A DNA stretch of 64,000 nt from Coriobacteriia bacterium (GTDB taxonomy: Bacteria > Actinomycetota > Coriobacteriia > Anaerosomatales > JAAXUF01). Below are positions 29,739 through 38,005 of the stretch, piece after piece (within the stretch, counting starts at the first letter, position 1; every line of letters begins with the position of its first letter). Position numbers and translations under genes: made by a program. The notes beneath the pieces were generated by a model, which searched no databases, had not been told where the DNA came from, and was given only the letters and a program-made list of their open reading frames with translations. The stretch lies in assembly GCA_013336165.1 (NCBI GenBank), contig JAAXUF010000001.1, positions 124,001 through 188,000 of the forward strand. Reading direction: 5' to 3'.

Positions 29739-31098
29739 GGTCGGTCTTCATGGGCAGTTCGAGGTCAGGCCTTGCGGCACACCATTCGGCGAGATCAGTG
29801 CATGCTCTCTCTACGTAGGCGGCATAGCGCTCCTGCTTGCCTCGGACACGCTTCGCTAAGGGTGGCACCAGTCCGAAGTTGACGTGCATGGGCTGATAGT
29901 GCGCCGTGGCAGGATCTGTCGCATAACCGATCAACGCACCGAGAGCCGTCGTCTTCGGGAGGATCACTGACTCGTGGCCGGTGATATCCGCCCACGTATT
30001 GAGTGCTGCGAGAAGCCCGGAAGCGGCGGCCTCCAGATACCCCTCCGTTCCCGTAATCTGACCGGCAAGTCGTATGCAAGGGTGGTCCTTCAATGTAAGC
30101 GTCGGGTCAACGACATTCGGCGCCTCGACGAACGTGTTGCGATGCATTACGCCGAAACGCAGGAACTCTGCATCTCGAAGAGCCGGGATCAGCCCGAATA
30201 CCCGCCGTTGCTCTGCGAAAGTCAAGTTCGTCTGGAAGCCCACGAGTCCCCAGATGGTCCGATCGGCATTCTCGGCACGGAGTTGGACGACCGCCCATGG
30301 CCGAAGCCCAGTTCCTGGGTCGGTGAGACCGACGGGCTTCAATGCGCCGAAACGCAAGGCATCGCGACCTGTGCGGGCGACTTCCTCGACTGGTTGGCAT
30401 GCCTGGAAGAGCTCCATGCGCTCAAAGTCCTTTGGCATCGCGCGTTGTGCAGCCACAAGAGCATCGTAGAAGAGGTCGTATTCTTCCCTGGTCATGGGCG
30501 CGTTGAGGTAGTCGTCACCCTCCCCTTTCCCATAGCGCGACTGCGCAAACAAAGAACCTTCGTCAAGTGACTCGCCGAGGACTATCGGCGATGCCGCATC
30601 ATAGAAAGACAGAAGTTCGTTTCCCACAAGTCGTGTCAACACTCGCTCAAGGGCCGGACTGGTCAAGGGACCCGTTGCGATTATCGTGTGGCCGTCGGGC
30701 AGAGCGTCAGCCTCTTCCCGAAGGACTTCGATACGCGGATGCCCCTCGATGCGCTGCGTCAGCGTCCGTGCGAACAGATCTCTGTCAACCGCCAGGCTTC
30801 CGCCGGCGGCGACCCGCGTCCTATGCGCGGTCTGGAGAACAACGCTACCCAACATGGCCATTTCGGATTTCAGAAGACCTGCTGCGGTGTTGGGACTCAT
30901 GCCTTTCAGGGAGTTGGAACATACAAGCTCGCCGAGATCGGCCGTATGGTGGGCAGGCGTGTACCGAGTCGGGCGCATCTCGATCAATCGCACCGGAATG
31001 CCTCGCAAGGCAAGCTGCCAGGCAGCTTCACAGCCTGCAAGACCACCACCCAGCACCGTAACGCGATCTCTTGACGTCGAATCCTGCGAGAAAGTCAC
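29731..31098 (-). CDS. trmFO: Folate-dependent tRNA (uracil-54-C5)-methyltransferase
   Basis: Flavoprotein that methylates U54 of tRNA using methylenetetrahydrofolate. The 455-residue protein starts with the FAD-binding loop VTVLGGGLAGCEAA and has ELVCSNSLKGMSPN near residue 62 and EVARTGRDALRFG near 240. It also has ALKPVGLTDP and the C-terminal QITGTEGYLEAAASGLLA. GTG at 31098 is chosen because GGAG lies four bases upstream and the alternative at 31188 would overlap dprA. It occupies the usual site next to xerC and dprA. Confidence 0.94.
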   Translation of the reverse strand: MTFSQDSTSRDRVTVLGGGLAGCEAAWQLALRGIPVRLIEMRPTRYTPAHHTADLGELVCSNSLKGMSPNTAAGLLKSEMAMLGSVVLQTAHRTRVAAGGSLAVDRDLFARTLTQRIEGHPRIEVLREEADALPDGHTIIATGPLTSPALERVLTRLVGNELLSFYDAASPIVLGESLDEGSLFAQSRYGKGEGDDYLNAPMTREEYDLFYDALVAAQRAMPKDFERMELFQACQPVEEVARTGRDALRFGALKPVGLTDPGTGLRPWAVVQLRAENADRTIWGLVGFQTNLTFAEQRRVFGLIPALRDAEFLRFGVMHRNTFVEAPNVVDPTLTLKDHPCIRLAGQITGTEGYLEAAASGLLAALNTWADITGHESVILPKTTALGALIGYATDPATAHYQPMHVNFGLVPPLAKRVRGKQERYAAYVERACTDLAEWCAARPDLELPMKTDHE

Positions 31099-31150
31099 AT
31101 AGCTCCAATGTTTAGAAACATGGACAGTGTAACGTCCCTGAGGGTGAATT

Positions 31151-32050
31151 TCAGCATGGACCGTACCTTCCGTCCGGGTACTTGCCAACGTGGCCTTCAG
31201 CCTGCAACCGGCCGATTCTTCTGGCTACAGTCACAATATCGAGCTGCAGATCGCGGGCCAGATCATCTGGACGGGTTGGACTCGCAAGGAGGGCGGCGAG
31301 TACTTCGTCGCGTTCCTCGGTTCCGGCGTGTCGTGTACCGATCCCTTCCGCCGGTGGTGCCGTGAACGTTGCATAGCCAATCGCTTCGGCGAACTCGGAC
31401 ACATCGGTCACGGGAGTAGCGCCTTGGCGGATCAAGCGGTTCGCGCCGCGGCACTCCGGAGCATAAATCGAACCGGGAACAGCCATGACATCGCGGCCGC
31501 ATGCAAGAGCAAAGTCGGCTGTTGAAAACGTCCCACTCGGCAGTCCCGCCTCTGTGACCAGGAGCGCGCCAGAAAGGCCCGCGATGATTCGATTGCGAGC
31601 TCGAAATGTCCATTTAGAGGGGGGATAGCTCCAGTCAAACTCGGAGACAACGGCGCCTCTCGCAACAATTTCTGTTAGGAGCGGTCCGACAGCGCGTGGG
31701 TAGACCACGTCTGCGCCACAGCCGAGAACAGCGACAGTGACTCCCAGCGCATCGAGAGCCGCTCTGTGAGCCGCCTGGTCGCATCCCATTGCGGCCCCCG
31801 AGATCACCGTGTAGCCGGCTTGAGCCGCCCACCTGCCAAACTCGCTCGCTGCCCTCAAACCATAAGGCGTAGCCTTGCGCGCGCCGACAATTGCCACGCA
31901 GGGTCGGTTGAGGACATCGGGATTGCCTAGCCCCCGCAAGACGAGCGGTGCATTCGGTGTCCCCTGCAGGCTGCTTGGATATCCCTCCTCGCCAAGCCTC
32001 AGTTCGAATCGTCGGACACTGTCCGGGACCCAAGACGGACACTGGTTCAC
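31151..32050 (-). CDS. dprA: DNA-processing protein DprA
   Basis: Loads RecA on incoming single-stranded DNA during transformation. The 299-residue protein has the Rossmann-like core: VAIVGARKATPYG near residue 52, VISGAAMGCDQAAHRAAL near 83, and SEFDWSYPPSKWTFRARNRIIAGLS near 136. The C-terminal winged-helix domain is present (about 240-299, RPDDLARDLQLDIVTVARRIGRL). The start is GTG at 32050 overlapping the comM stop, with AAGGAGG upstream. No other competence gene besides comM is present here. Confidence 0.94.
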   Translation of the reverse strand: MNQCPSWVPDSVRRFELRLGEEGYPSSLQGTPNAPLVLRGLGNPDVLNRPCVAIVGARKATPYGLRAASEFGRWAAQAGYTVISGAAMGCDQAAHRAALDALGVTVAVLGCGADVVYPRAVGPLLTEIVARGAVVSEFDWSYPPSKWTFRARNRIIAGLSGALLVTEAGLPSGTFSTADFALACGRDVMAVPGSIYAPECRGANRLIRQGATPVTDVSEFAEAIGYATFTAPPAEGIGTRHAGTEERDEVLAALLASPTRPDDLARDLQLDIVTVARRIGRLQAEGHVGKYPDGRYGPC

Positions 32051-33531
32051 CCATCCTCCTTCAATCGAAAGCCGATTGCCTCGGCAACGTGCTCGGTGCT
32101 CACATCGACCGAGGCCTCGATGTCGGCGACTGTTCTTGCGACCCGCAGCAACCGTGTCACACTTCGACCCGACAAGTGTTGTAAGCGAGCGACGTTCTCT
32201 ACGAGCCTCAAAGCCTCATCTGTGAGATCACGAGCCGCGGAGCGGACCTGTACAGAGTCCGTCGAATGTCGAGCCATGCGTTCTCGTGAGAAGGCTCTTG
32301 CTTCAAGCACGATCTGGCGCAACTCCGCGGAGCCGGCGCTCTTCGCCGGGCTCATCAGGAGGGATGGGTCTACGCGCCCAACATCGATGACGAGGTCTAT
32401 TCGATCCATGAGAGGGCCACCAATCCGGGCTTGATATCGAGCGATCGTAGACGGCGGACACCTGCAGGTCTTCTGGGTGTCGCCGAGATACCCACACGGG
32501 CATGGGTTGGCCGCTCCGACAAGAGCGAAGCGCGCGGGAAATCGCAACCTGCCTTCGGCTCGAACCAAGGTAATGTGTCCGCTCTCAAGGGGTTGCCTCA
32601 GGGTTTGGAGGGATGCTGGACCGAACTCAGGCATCTCGTCGAGGAACAGGACTCCGTTGTGCGAGAGGGAGGCTTCGCCCGGGCGTGGAGGCGATCCCCC
32701 GCCGACCAGACCCGCAACAGACGCCGAGTGGTGAGGCGCGCGAAAAGGGCGTATGCCTTGGATGATCGGGGACTCGTCGAGCCCTGCGACCGAATGAACC
32801 AGTGCAGTCTCTAGGCGCTCGTCGTTTTCGAGCGGCGGCAGGATCGAGGGGAGCCGTCGCGCAAGCATGGTCTTTCCGGAACCCGGGGGTCCGACCATCA
32901 GAATGTTGTGTCTTCCCGCCGCAGCGATGAGCAGAGCGCGTTTGGCCATTTCGTGCCCCGCGACCTCCGCGAAGTCTGCCATGTGCGAAATGTCATCTGC
33001 ATCATCAGATCTTCCGATATAGGCTGCCGGCGGAACATGCTGTTTGAGCTGGCGCAAGTGTGAGACCGGGTGATAGCTCAGTTTGTCCAGCTGAAGGTGT
33101 TGTGAAGAGTCTGCCGGGCCGAGCAGCGGCAAGCCGCACTGCCTCGCGTGAAGTGCATGCGCGAGCATGCCGGGGATACTGCAGACTGATCCATCCAACG
33201 AGAGCTCACCAACCGCAATGAAGTCACAGGCCAGCTGTCTCGGGATCTGCCCGGTTGCAGCGAGTATCCCGATGGCGATCGGCAAGTCAAACCCGGTTCC
33301 GTGTTTGCGCAACGGCCCGGGAGCAAGGTTCACGACCACACGGGAGTTGGGAACGGAGTACCCCGCACTTCTGATTGCCGAACGAACTCGCTCTCGGGAC
33401 TCCTGGACTGCCAAGTCGGCCAGCCCGACGATGAAGAAAGCGGGAAGGCCGACTCCAACATCGATCTCCGCACGAACTTTCACCGCTTCCACGCCTATCA
33501 GAGTGGAAGTGAGAACACTGCATTGTCCCAT
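32047..33531 (-). CDS. comM: YifB/ComM family Mg-chelatase-like AAA+ ATPase
   Basis: Related to ComM, a hexameric helicase promoting branch migration during transformation. The 494-residue protein has an N-terminal Lon-like domain (EIDVGVGLPAFFIVGLAD near residue 23), then Walker A GPPGSGKT near 215, Walker B FLDEMPEF near 297, the AANPCPCGYLGDT motif with its cysteines near 340, and the arginine finger region. It starts three bases after yraN and overlaps dprA by four bases, consistent with a yraN-comM-dprA unit. Confidence 0.94.
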   Translation of the reverse strand: MGQCSVLTSTLIGVEAVKVRAEIDVGVGLPAFFIVGLADLAVQESRERVRSAIRSAGYSVPNSRVVVNLAPGPLRKHGTGFDLPIAIGILAATGQIPRQLACDFIAVGELSLDGSVCSIPGMLAHALHARQCGLPLLGPADSSQHLQLDKLSYHPVSHLRQLKQHVPPAAYIGRSDDADDISHMADFAEVAGHEMAKRALLIAAAGRHNILMVGPPGSGKTMLARRLPSILPPLENDERLETALVHSVAGLDESPIIQGIRPFRAPHHSASVAGLVGGGSPPRPGEASLSHNGVLFLDEMPEFGPASLQTLRQPLESGHITLVRAEGRLRFPARFALVGAANPCPCGYLGDTQKTCRCPPSTIARYQARIGGPLMDRIDLVIDVGRVDPSLLMSPAKSAGSAELRQIVLEARAFSRERMARHSTDSVQVRSAARDLTDEALRLVENVARLQHLSGRSVTRLLRVARTVADIEASVDVSTEHVAEAIGFRLKEDG

Positions 33532-33534
33532 GCG

Positions 33535-33903
33535 TCAGTCCGAGCTAAACGCTGCGCGGTGGTGGCGCAGAAGCGCCCTGTGCTCATCGACAACTGCCAG
33601 TGTGACCACGTCGAAGCGCACCGGCATGCATCCCATTCCCGTGCTTTGCAGATAGGCCTCGGCGAGTCTCGCATAACGCCTCTGCTTGGCCGGTGTCACG
33701 GCGTCTTCCGCCGTGCCCTTCGAGTTGCCTCGACGCGTCTTGACTTCGCACAGCACGAGTGACTGGCCATCAAGCGCGACAATGTCGATCTCCCCTGCGG
33801 TGCAGCGCCAGTTCCTTGCAATTATCGTAAACCCATTGCGCTCAAGGAATGCCGCTGCGGCATCTTCTCCGCGCTGACCAAGCTTCTTCTTCTCGTCGGA
33901 CAT
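33535..33903 (-). CDS. yraN: YraN family (UPF0102) nuclease-fold protein
   Basis: A 122-residue protein of the UPF0102 family, which has a restriction-endonuclease-like fold and uncertain function. It shows LGQRGEDAAAAFLERNGFTI near the start and the catalytic-type pattern GEIDIVALDG...LVLCEVKTRRG at about residues 37-57. The ATG at 33903 has GGAGGTGG upstream. Neighbours rnhB and comM are the usual ones. Confidence 0.9.
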   Translation of the reverse strand: MSDEKKKLGQRGEDAAAAFLERNGFTIIARNWRCTAGEIDIVALDGQSLVLCEVKTRRGNSKGTAEDAVTPAKQRRYARLAEAYLQSTGMGCMPVRFDVVTLAVVDEHRALLRHHRAAFSSD

Positions 33904-33978
33904 CACAAAACCACCTCCGCCATGGATCATGACGAAGGTGGTTAACGGCAACCTTAACGAGGTCTGTTCGCCCCAGTC

Positions 33979-34767
33979 CTAGAAGAGCTGTGGCGTGCCA
34001 CCGCCTGAGGAAAACGACCTGCGATGGATTGTCGTCAGCCCACATCGCGCGATAGCGGCAAGGTGTTCCGGCGTCCCATAACCCTTATTCACGGCAAAAG
34101 CGTAGTCCGGATAGTCGCTGTCCAATTGCGTCATGAGGTGATCTCGAGTCACCTTCGCAAGAATGGATGCCGCCGCAATGGCAGCCACCTTCGCATCGCC
34201 CTTGACTACGGCAGTCTCATGTTCGACCACACGCAGAGGTAGTCCATCTATGAGCAGATGGTCAATCTCGATACCAAGCCCGGCGATCGCGCACAGGACT
34301 GCCTTCTTCAGTGCTGCAGTGACACCCATTCCATCGATCTCCCACGCTTCCACATGCGAAACCGAGTAGGCATACGCGGTGGCTCGGATCTGCTCGGCGA
34401 GTACGCTTCTGCGTGCCGGTGTCAGGCGCTTGCTATCGTCCAGTCCCTCGATGAGTGGCTCGTCAGGCAGGACCACGGCTGCAACCGTCATAGGTCCTGC
34501 AAGGGCGCCTCGTCCCACTTCATCGACTCCGGCAATCAGGGCGTAACCCTGCGCTTTCAGCGCGGCCTCGATCTGATAAAGCCTCAGGGTGCGTTCACGT
34601 TCGCGGTTCGCGGCCTCAACCCGCGCGCTGGCAGAAACACAGGCGGCCCGGATCCCCGCCCGGGGATCGTCTGAGTAATGCGAGAGTAGCTCGGGCAGTT
34701 GAGGACTCGTGGCCATCGCGAGAATTCGCCGGATTTCGGTTACGGAAAGGTCCTTGGAACGGTTCAT
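33979..34767 (-). CDS. rnhB: Ribonuclease HII with N-terminal helical extension
   Basis: Removes ribonucleotides from DNA. The catalytic domain has all acidic residues: Asp82 and Glu83 in AGVDEVGRGALAGP, DDSKRL near residue 116, and HLLIDGLP. The first roughly 72 residues, with TEIRRILAMATSPQLPELLSHY, form a helical extension seen in several Gram-positive RNases HII. ATG 34767 (262 residues) is preferred over ATG 34779, which abuts its GGGAG too closely. It lies just past the rplS terminator. Confidence 0.93.
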   Translation of the reverse strand: MNRSKDLSVTEIRRILAMATSPQLPELLSHYSDDPRAGIRAACVSASARVEAANRERERTLRLYQIEAALKAQGYALIAGVDEVGRGALAGPMTVAAVVLPDEPLIEGLDDSKRLTPARRSVLAEQIRATAYAYSVSHVEAWEIDGMGVTAALKKAVLCAIAGLGIEIDHLLIDGLPLRVVEHETAVVKGDAKVAAIAAASILAKVTRDHLMTQLDSDYPDYAFAVNKGYGTPEHLAAIARCGLTTIHRRSFSSGGGTPQLF

Positions 34768-34789
34768 CCGATCACGCATCTCCCAAACA

Positions 34790-34828
34790 CACGGAAAGAA
34801 GCAGGGCGCGGGGTGCGCCCTGCTTCTT
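34790..34828 (-). terminator. Intrinsic terminator after rplS
   Basis: Perfect 14-base arms (34796-34809 and 34815-34828) have a five-base loop. On the minus strand the stem ends in CTTCTTTCC. It lies 63 bases after the rplS stop and 29 bases before the rnhB start, so rnhB relies on read-through or a promoter inside the terminator region. Confidence 0.8.
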
Positions 34829-34891
34829 AAAGTCTAACTCTGTTGCAGCCGATGCCGCGAGAGATCGAGCATCCCCGCGTGCGCAGGCGGC

Positions 34892-35236
34892 TTAGTAGCC
34901 CTTTTCCTTGAGGCGGGCTGCTTTGCCGATCTTGTCGCGCAGGAAGTACAGCTTGCTGCGGCGAACCTTGCCGTGCGAAAGCACTTCGATCTTGTCGATC
35001 TTGGGCGAGTGCACGGGATACGTACGCTCAACACCAATACCGAACGATAGCTTGCGAACCGTGAACGTCTCACGGTTGCTGGCACCGTGACGGCGGATCA
35101 CAACGCCCTGGAATACCTGCGTGCGTTCGCGAGTGCCTTCGATGATCTTGTAGTGAACTTTGACGGAATCGCCGACGTTCACCTCGGCAAGGTCATCCCG
35201 AATCTGCTGCTGCTCAATGGCTCTGATGATGTCCAT
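34892..35236 (-). CDS. rplS: 50S ribosomal protein L19
   Basis: A 114-residue large-subunit protein at the subunit interface. Diagnostic features are [20 protein letters not shown] near residue 21, [31 protein letters not shown], and the C-terminal [21 protein letters not shown]. It has its own promoter and terminator, so it is a monocistronic unit next to lepB. Confidence 0.97.
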   Translation of the reverse strand: MDIIRAIEQQQIRDDLAEVNVGDSVKVHYKIIEGTRERTQVFQGVVIRRHGASNRETFTVRKLSFGIGVERTYPVHSPKIDKIEVLSHGKVRRSKLYFLRDKIGKAARLKEKGY

Positions 35237-35300
35237 GTTCCTGTGATTCCTGTTCGTCGATTAGACCTTGCGATTCCGCGGGAAGCGGGCGCGAGTGGGA

Positions 35301-35329
35301 AGTATATCCCACAGCCGCAAAGGGAGCAA
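35301..35329 (-). promoter_or_regulatory. Promoter for rplS
   Basis: On the minus strand TTGCTC and TATACT are 17 bases apart, in the 147-base spacer between lepB and rplS. The -10 is followed by TCC, as in the rpsB and rpsO promoters. Confidence 0.7.
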
Positions 35330-35383
35330 CGTTGAAGTCTGCGAGATGTTGTTCCTCCCTCACGTTGAGCTGTCGAAAGACCC

Positions 35384-35980
35384 TTACTGCAGCTTGCCAA
35401 ACTGGCTGAGAGGCCAGTAAGTCCAGATTGCACGAGCTTGCACCTGGGTGACGGAGATAGTGCCGAAATAGCGGCTGTCAGCGCTGTTTGTTCGATTGTC
35501 GCCCATCACCCAGAGCTTACCGTCGGGAACTGTCAGCGGCATGCTCACCGTTATTCCGGGCTCCAATACGCTCGGCTGGCCGTGCGTATACGGCTCATCC
35601 AGCTTCTTTCCGTCGACATACACGGAGTTGTTCTTGATGTCGACGGTCTGCCCTCCTACCGCGATGACACGCTTGACAAGCACCGGATACGCCCCGTTTG
35701 GATCGTTGAACACGACCACATCTCCATATTGCGGAGATCGGGCAAAGCGGTAACTGATCTTCTCGGCAAGGAGGTAGTTGCCGATGGCGATTGTAGGCTC
35801 CATTGAGCCTGTCGGGACGACGAACGGTTGCACAACGAATACCTTAATCCCTTGCGCGAACGCGAATGCGATCGCGATGAGGACGATCGTCTCGATCAGC
35901 CAACGCCATGTAGACTGCGCCTGCTTTGGCCGAGGCGGCGCCGTCACATCTGCTTCTGTGTTGTCCATAAGATCCGTCAT
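35384..35980 (-). CDS. lepB: Signal peptidase I
   Basis: Membrane-anchored serine protease that removes Sec signal peptides. The 198-residue protein has one N-terminal transmembrane helix (about 27-45). The catalytic Ser59 is in VVPTGSMEPT and Lys103 in LVKRVIAVGG, and box E is MGDNRTNSADSRYFG near residue 170. ATG 35980 lies just after the trmD stop, with a GAG-type site seven bases upstream; the longer frame overlaps trmD. It belongs to the rpsP-khpA-rimM-trmD-lepB run. Confidence 0.94.
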   Translation of the reverse strand: MTDLMDNTEADVTAPPRPKQAQSTWRWLIETIVLIAIAFAFAQGIKVFVVQPFVVPTGSMEPTIAIGNYLLAEKISYRFARSPQYGDVVVFNDPNGAYPVLVKRVIAVGGQTVDIKNNSVYVDGKKLDEPYTHGQPSVLEPGITVSMPLTVPDGKLWVMGDNRTNSADSRYFGTISVTQVQARAIWTYWPLSQFGKLQ

Positions 35981-35984
35981 CGAT

Positions 35985-36734
35985 CTACTCGCTTTCCGAT
36001 GCGGCGTCGCATGCGGTCTCGGTCGCTGCAATTTCAAGCTCCGCCGCGCTCAGACTCACCCGCGACAGCAGGTCAGGCCGCATGCGGGCCGTCTTTCTTA
36101 CAGCTTGTTCCCTGCGCCACTGCAAAATCTTCCCATGATCGCCGTTTCGCAACACTTCCGGCACCTCAAGATTGCGATAGACCGCGGGACGCGTGTACTG
36201 AGGGTACTCAAGCAATCCAAAGGAGAACGACTCGTCACCGCTTGAATCCTGGTCGCCGAGAACCCCTGGCACAAGGCGTGAAACGGCGTCTATCGTCACC
36301 ATCGCCGGCAACTCGCCGCCGGTCAGCACATAGTCGCCGATGGAGAGTTCAAGATCGGCTCGCGTCATTACGCGCTCGTCAAAACCTTCGTAGCGCCCGC
36401 ACACAAAAATGAGCCGCTCTTTCTCGGCAAGCTCGGTGACGAGCGCCTGTGAAAGCGGCATACCGGCTGGGGTCATGAAGACGACGAATCCGGGTTCGTC
36501 CTCAAGTTCTTGGACCGCATCGAGCGCTTCGAAGATGGGCTCGGGCTTCATGACCAGCCCGGCACCGCCACCGTATGGAGAATCGTCGGTCGTCCGATGC
36601 CTGTCGTGCGTCCAGTCGCGCAGGTTGTGAACACGGAGCTCGAGCAGGCCTCTCTCGCGGGCAAGTCCCACGATCGACGCCGACATGGGTCCTTCGAACA
36701 TCTCGGGAAAGATTGTGATGACATCGGTTATCAC
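35985..36734 (-). CDS. trmD: tRNA (guanine-37-N1)-methyltransferase
   Basis: SAM-dependent, trefoil-knot enzyme forming m1G37 to prevent frameshifting. The 249-residue protein has ITIFPEMFEGPMSASIVGLA at the start, DDSPYGGGAGLVMKPEPI near residue 50, FVCGRYEGFDERV near 110, and the knot motif SIGDYVLTGGELPAMV near 131. The start is GTG at 36734 overlapping the rimM stop (GTGA). Confidence 0.96.
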   Translation of the reverse strand: MITDVITIFPEMFEGPMSASIVGLARERGLLELRVHNLRDWTHDRHRTTDDSPYGGGAGLVMKPEPIFEALDAVQELEDEPGFVVFMTPAGMPLSQALVTELAEKERLIFVCGRYEGFDERVMTRADLELSIGDYVLTGGELPAMVTIDAVSRLVPGVLGDQDSSGDESFSFGLLEYPQYTRPAVYRNLEVPEVLRNGDHGKILQWRREQAVRKTARMRPDLLSRVSLSAAELEIAATETACDAASESE

Positions 36735-37267
36735 GTTTCGTAGGCCTCTCCGGGCATAAGCCCCGGCAGCAACCTCACCGTGATCCGGCGTTCTGGCCGA
36801 TCCACATCGAGCACGACATCGTCGATCACGGGAATGAGCACCTCGCCGAACGAACCATCAACGACCCATACGTCGTTTGCCCCGGTGTAGATAATCTCGG
36901 ACACCGATCCGAGAAGGCCATGCTCTTCGTCGATGACGTCGAAACCTATCACGTCGTCAGGGTCGTCTTCCATGTCATACCAATTGGCAGGCAGGTCTTC
37001 AGTACGTACGAGGATATCGGCTCCGCGAAGCTGGACGGCGACATTGACGTCGTCGATCCCTTCGATGGTGAGCATTGGCCCCTTTGACCCTTGGCGAATT
37101 CCTGTGATGCGACCACCGCGGGCAGAGGCTGGTGGTGGTACGAACCAGACTCGCAAGCCTAGGGCAAAATCAAAAGAAAGGTCGGTGGCCGGAGCCACAC
37201 AAACCTCCCCTTTGAGTCCATGCGTTTTGACAACCCGGCCAATCGGGACGTGCGCAGAGGGGCTCAT
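36731..37267 (-). CDS. rimM: Ribosome maturation factor RimM
   Basis: A 178-residue 30S assembly factor binding S19. It has the N-terminal RimM domain (PIGRVVKTHGLKGEVCV near residue 8) and the C-terminal PRC-barrel (DVIGFDVIDEEHGLLGSVSEI, then NDVWVVDG and the VLIPVIDDVVLDVD strand). ATG 37267 has AGGGAC upstream. The open frame extends 34 residues further, over khpA, without support. Confidence 0.94.
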   Translation of the reverse strand: MSPSAHVPIGRVVKTHGLKGEVCVAPATDLSFDFALGLRVWFVPPPASARGGRITGIRQGSKGPMLTIEGIDDVNVAVQLRGADILVRTEDLPANWYDMEDDPDDVIGFDVIDEEHGLLGSVSEIIYTGANDVWVVDGSFGEVLIPVIDDVVLDVDRPERRITVRLLPGLMPGEAYET

Positions 37268-37271
37268 GTCC

Positions 37272-37523
37272 CTATTCTGCGACTTCAACCTCGACCTGCT
37301 TGTCAGGGGTGCTCCCCGCCGCACGCGCGAGAGAGCGGATCGCTTTGATGATGCGACCTTGGCGGCCAATCACCTTGCCGACGTCAGCAGGATCGAGTGC
37401 GATCTCGAAGGTCACGGCGGCGTCAGACTCTTTCGTGGTGACGACGACGGTTTCAGGCGCATCGACAAGCGCCTCGACAATGTACTTGATGAGCCCCGCC
37501 GTGTCGGCTGAGGATGCCATCAT
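37272..37523 (-). CDS. khpA: KhpA family KH-domain RNA-binding protein
   Basis: An 83-residue single KH domain with the GxxG loop GRQG at residues 53-56 in VGKVIGRQGRIIKAIRSL. In Gram-positive bacteria KhpA pairs with KhpB/Jag as a global RNA chaperone that affects cell division and elongation; no khpB is in this window. It lies between rpsP and rimM, the standard site, four bases before rimM. Confidence 0.93.
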   Translation of the reverse strand: MMASSADTAGLIKYIVEALVDAPETVVVTTKESDAAVTFEIALDPADVGKVIGRQGRIIKAIRSLARAAGSTPDKQVEVEVAE

Positions 37524-37531
37524 TACCCTGT

Positions 37532-37864
37532 CTACTCGGCAGCAGCGGTTGCTGCTTTGGCCTCGGCGGCCGACTTCGCGACGGCCTTCTTGGAGGGCTT
37601 CGCTTCGACCTCCTTGGCCGCTTTGTCGCCGCGAGCGATCGCTATAAGTTTTGCTGCAGCTTCAGTGGGCTGAGCGCCCTTGGCGAGCCAAGCGTCGACT
37701 TCGGCGATATCGATCTCAACAGTGGACGGAGTCGTACGGGGATTGTAGCGCCCGACGATTCCGAGGAACCGACCATCGCGACGAGCGCGACCATCAGCGA
37801 CTACGACGCGGTAAAACGGCGCCTTCTTTGCGCCGTGACGCGCCAAGCGGATCTTGACAGCCAA
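37532..37864 (-). CDS. rpsP: 30S ribosomal protein S16
   Basis: A 110-residue small-subunit protein. The core is [22 protein letters not shown] and [12 protein letters not shown], followed by [16 protein letters not shown] and a Lys/Ala-rich tail of about 35 residues. The only start with a ribosome-binding site is TTG at 37864, with GGAGGTGA seven bases upstream, so I use a TTG start. It heads the rpsP-khpA-rimM-trmD-lepB operon from its own promoter. Confidence 0.95.
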   Translation of the reverse strand: MAVKIRLARHGAKKAPFYRVVVADGRARRDGRFLGIVGRYNPRTTPSTVEIDIAEVDAWLAKGAQPTEAAAKLIAIARGDKAAKEVEAKPSKKAVAKSAAEAKAATAAAE

Positions 37865-37928
37865 CAGTTCACCTCCGGTAAAGGCGGCCCCATCAGGGCC
37901 GCACTGCGTGCAAGCAGAGCGGTTGCAT

Positions 37929-37957
37929 ATACTACGACAGTACGCCGAATGGGTCAA
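37929..37957 (-). promoter_or_regulatory. Promoter for the rpsP-khpA-rimM-trmD-lepB operon
   Basis: On the minus strand TTGACC and TAGTAT are 17 bases apart, the best sigma-70-type promoter in the window. It lies in the 141-base spacer after ffh, with the -10 about 65 bases before the rpsP start. The leader contains a GC-rich inverted repeat (GCGGCCC/GGGCCGC) just before the ribosome-binding site. Confidence 0.78.
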
Positions 37958-38005
37958 AGCACGGAGTGGAGTCGGCATCTCAGGCGCTGCCTGTAACGCG
38001 TCGAA